Shown piece by piece: positions 5,147 to 5,288 of a DNA stretch of 5,288 bases. The notes beneath the pieces were generated by a model that made no database searches, was not told where the DNA came from, and saw only the letters and a program-made list of their open reading frames with translations. Location of the stretch: contig CAJMLD010000120.1 of the NCBI GenBank assembly GCA_905214175.1, forward strand, positions 1 to 5,288, written 5' to 3'. Each line of letters starts with the position of its first letter. Position 1 is the stretch's first letter. Source of the stretch: an uncultured bacterium. Its GTDB lineage: Bacteria > Actinomycetota > Coriobacteriia > Coriobacteriales > Atopobiaceae. The position numbers and the translations under genes were made by a program.

Positions 5147-5288
5147 TTCCTCCTCAAGAACGGCCTGTACATCGTCATTCTCCTTGTCTTCATCTTCCTG
5201 TGCGCGATTACACCCGTCGTGAAGGGCACGCAGCTCCTCACGTACCAGAACATCCTGAACATTCTGCAGCAGGCTTCGCCGCGCATGT
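4487..5288 (+). CDS. mglC: Galactose/methyl-galactoside ABC importer permease with long N-terminal cytoplasmic extension (3' end outside window)
   Basis: The first 267 codons of the membrane component are visible; the gene continues beyond the window. The start ATG is 10 bases after AGGGGG (4471-4476), and mglA ends 15 bases earlier, so the two are co-transcribed. Residues 1 to about 220 are hydrophilic, rich in Glu, Lys, Arg, Ala and Leu, with no membrane segment and long helix or coiled-coil character. The first membrane helix is near 225-243 ('LYIVILLVFIFLCAI'), followed by 'TYQNILNILQQASPRM', which matches the E. coli MglC start, where 'LLNLSNILTQSS' follows the first helix only some 35-45 residues into the protein. 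The extension therefore adds about 200 residues. The rest of the BPD_transp_2-type permease core is not visible. The permease call rests on this join, the operon position and mglBA; the role of the extension is unknown. Confidence 0.85.
   Translation, partial: MANQGDKVLTAEEEQALLRPIDEHVSAIQAKIDELRRDGTDRVVKLQGDIDATKRDRILTKEERTQAIAGYKGELEAAKAVEASHKAEVASLVSEAEGYLKEHYAKEYLEPVRESCARERVLAKERYQANLKSLEDEHRANLSGLTDRAEVKDENYVYKNRRFDAKVVFEKEMQQIKDREHAAFSYEYHLIDLLRMSKFTFAQRQAQKWENYKYTFDRRQFLLKNGLYIVILLVFIFLCAITPVVKGTQLLTYQNILNILQQASPRM

Overview
The window is GC-rich with strong G/C preference at third codon positions, and it carries an actinobacterial-looking lipoprotein and Tat signal. The gene content and style fit a gut- or oral-type Coriobacteriia relative (Olsenella/Atopobium/Collinsella-like). 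That assignment is inference from composition and protein style, not from a marker gene.

Layout, all genes on the + strand: (1) the 3' end of valS, from the KMSKS loop to the C-terminal coiled-coil arm, closed by a good intrinsic terminator. (2) A 445-base non-coding region (1120-1564) rich in palindromes: a 34-bp imperfect inverted repeat, degenerate 20-bp repeats, a CCGTT/AACGG palindrome, a GC-rich hairpin, and a pair of inverted GTTAACGTNC sites just before the next gene. (3) An mgl-type sugar ABC importer: substrate-binding lipoprotein (mglB), a 12-bp intercistronic hairpin, the double ATPase (mglA), and the start of the permease (mglC), which runs off the window. The three products should work together: MglB captures galactose, glucose or a methyl-galactoside outside the membrane, MglC forms the channel, and MglA drives import.

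The main discovery candidate is MglB. Compared with the E. coli galactose/glucose-binding protein (recalled from memory), its order of secondary structure appears circularly permuted. The mature protein starts at the strand that carries Asn91 in E. coli. It runs through the normal C-terminus, crosses a linker of about 22 residues, and ends with the segment that is normally N-terminal, including the sugar-binding Asp-Asn-Phe. All but one of the sugar-contacting residues can be located (the exception is Asn to Gln). The second unusual feature is a charged, coiled-coil-like cytoplasmic extension of about 220 residues before the first membrane helix of MglC.
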